Below are positions 5,911-8,422 of a stretch of DNA of 8,422 nt, piece after piece. The position numbers and the translations under genes were made by a program. The DNA lies in assembly GCA_947460915.1 (NCBI GenBank), contig CANHKJ010000120.1, positions 1 through 8,422 on the forward strand, in the 5' to 3' direction. Origin of the DNA: Verrucomicrobiia bacterium. GTDB taxonomy: Bacteria; Verrucomicrobiota; Verrucomicrobiia; Verrucomicrobiales; Akkermansiaceae. The notes under the pieces were generated by a model. It was given only the letters and a program-made list of their open reading frames with translations. It was not told the origin of the DNA and did no database searches. Within the stretch, counting starts at the first letter, position 1; each line of letters opens with the position of its first letter.

Positions 5911-7314
5911 ATGAAATCATCCGCCATCCTGCTTCTCAGCCTCTGCTCCGCCTTCGCGGACACCACCAAAGTCACGCAAGAGACATTCGCGATCCGCCCG
6001 ACTCTCTCCGCCACTCTGCTTCCCATTGAGGTCACACCATTGCAGATCGATGCCGAGCAATGGGCCACATTTACCATTCTCGAAATCGCCCCTCACGGCA
6101 GCTTGGTGAAAAAAGATCAACAGCTCGTTCGCTTCGATGACGAAGACTTTCAGAAAAAACTTCGCGACGCCCGCTCTGCCGCCGAAGCTGGCAAACTCAA
6201 TCTTGCCAACGCTGAAGCCGATTTCATTTCCGCCGAGAAATACCATCCGATGCAGCTGCAAAGCACCAAAATGAAAGCAGAAGAAGCTGCGGAAGCTTGG
6301 GAGTATTTCCAAAAAACCCGCCGCGAGGTCGAAATCACCGAGGCCAATCTCAACTTGCGCCAGACTGAACTCCGCCTCGATTCCGAGCGCGAAGAACTTC
6401 ATCAACTCGAAAAGATGTATAAAGCCGATGACCTCACGGAAAACACCGAGGAAATCATTCTCAAGCGCCAACGCGAAAGCGTAAAATTCGCCGAAGTCGC
6501 TGTGGAGCACGCCAAGCTGACCCACAAGCGCACTCTTGAGCTCACAATCCCCCGCGAAGCCATCGAGCTCGAGCGCGCCGCACTGGCCGCCTCCATTGCC
6601 CTAAAAGAAAATGAGCAAAACCTCCCACGCAATCTAGAAATCAAACGCCTCGCCCTCGAAGACGCCCGCGTCACCGCAAAGCGCACCGCTGACGACCTTG
6701 CCAAGCTCGAAGCTGAAAAAGACCTCTTCGTTTTGAAAGCACCCGCAGCTGGATACTTCTACTACGGCAACATCCAAGACGGCCGCTGGAGCACTGGCGA
6801 TCCCGCCAAAGCTATTCAAGTCAATGCTCCCATCGCCCCGAAACGCACCTTTGCCGTGCTCGTTCCTAGCAATGGCAAGCTCGCTCTGGAAACCACCGTC
6901 GAGGAGTCCGTCATGCGCCAACTCAAGCCAGAGCAAAAAGGCTTTGCGACCCTCACCGGTGCCGCAGAAACGCCATTCCCCGTCTCGATCAGCGCCGTTT
7001 CCGCCACTCCGAACATTGATAATCGCTACCGCGTGACCTTGACCGGCACATTCCCCGCAGACCTGCCTGTCGTTGCCGGCATGGGAGCCTCCGCACAGAT
7101 CACTGCTTACGAAAAAGAAAACGCTCTGACCATTCCCGCCAAAGCACTGCACAGCGACAACAAAGGCGGCTGGGAAGTAGAAATTTCCGAAGGCGAAGGC
7201 GATGCCAAGAAAACCAAACGCATTCCTGTGACCCGTGGCAAGAGCTCCGGTGACAAGGTCGAAATCCTCTCCGGCCTCACCAAAGATCAGGTCATCATCA
7301 CGCCCGGAGCATGA
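5911..7314 (+). CDS. HlyD-like periplasmic adaptor (membrane fusion) protein
   Basis: This 467-residue protein should bridge an inner-membrane exporter to an outer-membrane channel, or modulate a transporter, in the periplasm. It starts with a short Sec signal (MKSSAILLLSLCSAFA, cleavage near 16). The ATG at 5911 is chosen over a TTG at 5899 because the signal begins there. Residues 52-76 (TILEIAPHGSLVKKDQQLVRF) are the first lipoyl half-motif, about 78-270 a long charged coiled-coil hairpin with the turn near 170-180 (YKADDLTENTEE), and 272-300 (FVLKAPAAGYFYYGNI) the second lipoyl half. About 310-400 is the beta-barrel domain and 400-467 the membrane-proximal domain, ending GLTKDQVIITPGA as in RND/ABC adaptors. 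The hairpin is long, about 190 residues. No Shine-Dalgarno sequence is visible. The stop overlaps the next start as ATGA. No transporter or TolC-like gene is in the window; one may follow downstream. Confidence 0.85.
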   Translation: MKSSAILLLSLCSAFADTTKVTQETFAIRPTLSATLLPIEVTPLQIDAEQWATFTILEIAPHGSLVKKDQQLVRFDDEDFQKKLRDARSAAEAGKLNLANAEADFISAEKYHPMQLQSTKMKAEEAAEAWEYFQKTRREVEITEANLNLRQTELRLDSEREELHQLEKMYKADDLTENTEEIILKRQRESVKFAEVAVEHAKLTHKRTLELTIPREAIELERAALAASIALKENEQNLPRNLEIKRLALEDARVTAKRTADDLAKLEAEKDLFVLKAPAAGYFYYGNIQDGRWSTGDPAKAIQVNAPIAPKRTFAVLVPSNGKLALETTVEESVMRQLKPEQKGFATLTGAAETPFPVSISAVSATPNIDNRYRVTLTGTFPADLPVVAGMGASAQITAYEKENALTIPAKALHSDNKGGWEVEISEGEGDAKKTKRIPVTRGKSSGDKVEILSGLTKDQVIITPGA

Positions 7315-8422
7315 AACATTTCTCCACCACCCTTGTGAATCGGCCGCGCTACCTCAGCCTCGCACTCGCCCTGATCTCCGGCACCTTTGCCAGTGCTCAA
7401 GACAAGCCCGCGCCTGAAGAAAAACCTGCCGCGCCAGCTACCGGTCAAGCCGGCGTTGACACCCGCATCCTCATTCCCGAGGAAGAAGTCACCCGAGCCG
7501 CTGTCGAAGCCGCCATCACCAAGGGCGTGGACTATCTCGTCGCCAAGCAAAATCCCGATGGTTCCTTTGGCGGAGCCACTCGCACCAAAGGTCTCAACAT
7601 CTACGCACCCTTGCCCGGCGCGCACGATGCCTTCCTCGCCGGTGCCAGCGGCCTCGCGCTTGCAGGCCTCGTCGATGCTCATGACCAGCGCCCCGCCGTC
7701 AACGACTGCATCGCCAAAGCAGAAAAATGGGCCTTCCAAGCGCTGCCCAATCTGCGCCGTGCCGATATGACTACCACCTACAATGCCTGGGGTCACGCTT
7801 ACGGCTTGCGCGCCATCACCCGACTCTACAAAGACGCCGAGGGCGATAAAGCACGCCGCTCTGCTCTGAAAAATCTCGCGCAACAACAAATCGATCTCGC
7901 CAACCGCTACGAAGACCTCAACGGCGGCTGGGGCTACCTCGACATCTACGACGAAATCCGTACCCAGAAACCCAGCGGCATCACCACTTCGTTCACCTCC
8001 GCCACCGTGATTCTCGCCATGCACGAGGCCCGCGAGACCATGGGTGTCGTCCTCGATCAAAAAGTCATTACCTCCACCCTCGCCTCGATCCGTCTTCAGC
8101 AGTTCCCCGATTTCACCTACGCCTATTCGCACGGACATTACCTCGCCCCTCAAGTCGAAATCAACCGCCGCAATGGTTCTCTAGCACGCTCACAGGCCTG
8201 CAACGCCGCGCTCCGAGCCTACGATGACCCAAAGATGACCGATGCCGTACTATCCACCTGGGGTGACAATTTCATCGAATTCGAGCCATGGCTCGACTAC
8301 GGTCGCAAAAAACCCGTGCCTCACGAATCCACCTTCAAGATTTCCGGCTACTTCTACTACTACGGCATCTATTATTTCACGGTCTCCGCTGAAAATTTGC
8401 CCAAGGAAAAACAACGCGCACT
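7311..8422 (+). CDS. Secreted squalene-cyclase/prenyltransferase-like alpha/alpha-toroid protein (3' end outside window)
   Basis: An open frame of 370 codons runs off the right edge. The N-terminus has a Sec-type signal (hydrophobic 14-27, likely cleavage after ASA or SAQ near 29-30) and then a Pro/Ala/Glu-rich spacer (31-48). From about 60, the helix-pair repeats of the squalene cyclase/prenyltransferase superfamily begin: GVDYLVAKQNPDGSFGG (72-88), an ADMTTTYNAWGHAYGLRAI block (151-169), ALKNLAQQQIDLANRY then NGGWGYLD (185-211), and TSATVILAMHEA (229-240). The visible end has SGYFYYYGIYYF (345-356). The DXDD acid motif of class II terpene cyclases is not seen, and no zinc-ligand set of protein prenyltransferases can be assigned, so enzymatic activity is unproven. 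Being exported also argues against a terpene cyclase. ATGA overlap with the adaptor gene means translational coupling is likely; GGAG sits too close to the ATG to act as a normal ribosome site. Confidence 0.8.
   Translation, partial: MKHFSTTLVNRPRYLSLALALISGTFASAQDKPAPEEKPAAPATGQAGVDTRILIPEEEVTRAAVEAAITKGVDYLVAKQNPDGSFGGATRTKGLNIYAPLPGAHDAFLAGASGLALAGLVDAHDQRPAVNDCIAKAEKWAFQALPNLRRADMTTTYNAWGHAYGLRAITRLYKDAEGDKARRSALKNLAQQQIDLANRYEDLNGGWGYLDIYDEIRTQKPSGITTSFTSATVILAMHEARETMGVVLDQKVITSTLASIRLQQFPDFTYAYSHGHYLAPQVEINRRNGSLARSQACNAALRAYDDPKMTDAVLSTWGDNFIEFEPWLDYGRKKPVPHESTFKISGYFYYYGIYYFTVSAENLPKEKQRA

Noticed and set aside
5917..6525. 202-codon minus-strand open frame opposite the adaptor gene
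   Set aside because: It is a Phe-rich mirror of the Glu/Lys codons in the adaptor coiled coil; the plus frame is clearly the coding one.
7287..8153. 288-codon minus-strand open frame opposite the toroid gene
   Set aside because: It is Gly/Val-rich with no family features. The plus frame shows a signal peptide, toroid repeats and coupling with the adaptor; C-ending codons often leave the opposite strand open.
7311..8422. Annotation as a terpene (hopene/squalene) cyclase
   Set aside because: No DXDD motif is visible in 370 residues, the typical cyclase length is far greater, and the protein has a signal peptide. Only fold-level naming is justified.
1..8422. CRISPR array, tRNA/rRNA, IS element or phage attachment site
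   Set aside because: No regularly spaced repeats, cloverleaf sequence, transposase or integrase motifs, or terminal inverted repeats were found by eye on either strand.

Overview
The window looks like ordinary chromosomal sequence from a Gram-negative bacterium. The best guess is a Verrucomicrobiota-type (PVC) organism. That guess is inference from protein style: a secreted squalene-cyclase-like toroid protein coupled to a HlyD-like adaptor, a lipoprotein phosphatase, a TM2 protein with a Pro-rich leader, few Shine-Dalgarno sequences, and moderate GC with C-ending codons in the right half. No rRNA, tRNA, IS element, integrase or CRISPR array was seen.

Left block (about 1-3163, minus strand). 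A large secreted protein of 618 residues carries a Lon-protease-like fold with the serine kept but the dyad lysine apparently lost. It is followed after 18 bp by an M29-family metallo-aminopeptidase with all five expected metal ligands. The two are probably one transcription unit, read from a divergent control region at 3164-3247 that holds a duplicated ATTGAC/ACGAATT motif.

Middle block. Rightward from the same region run a hotdog-fold acyl-CoA thioesterase (3248-3664) and, 11 bp later, a dual-specificity-phosphatase-type lipoprotein (3676-4257). Facing them is a small protein with a Cro/C1-like helix-turn-helix pattern (4229-4522), whose 3' end overlaps the phosphatase gene tail to tail by 29 bp. 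Next comes a minus-strand TM2-domain membrane protein (4693-5100), which diverges across 49 bp from a spermidine-synthase-like SAM-binding protein (5150-5833) lacking the usual catalytic Asp residues.

Right block (5834-8422, plus strand). After a perfect 16-bp AT dyad and a probable rho-independent terminator come a periplasmic adaptor protein (5911-7314) and, overlapping it by ATGA, a secreted alpha/alpha-toroid protein that runs off the window end. The adaptor implies that an inner-membrane transporter lies beyond the window. The partner role of the toroid protein is not known from the sequence.

No single element here is clearly a new defence or mobile system. The least explained items are the degenerate secreted Lon-like protein paired with an aminopeptidase, and the adaptor/toroid gene pair.
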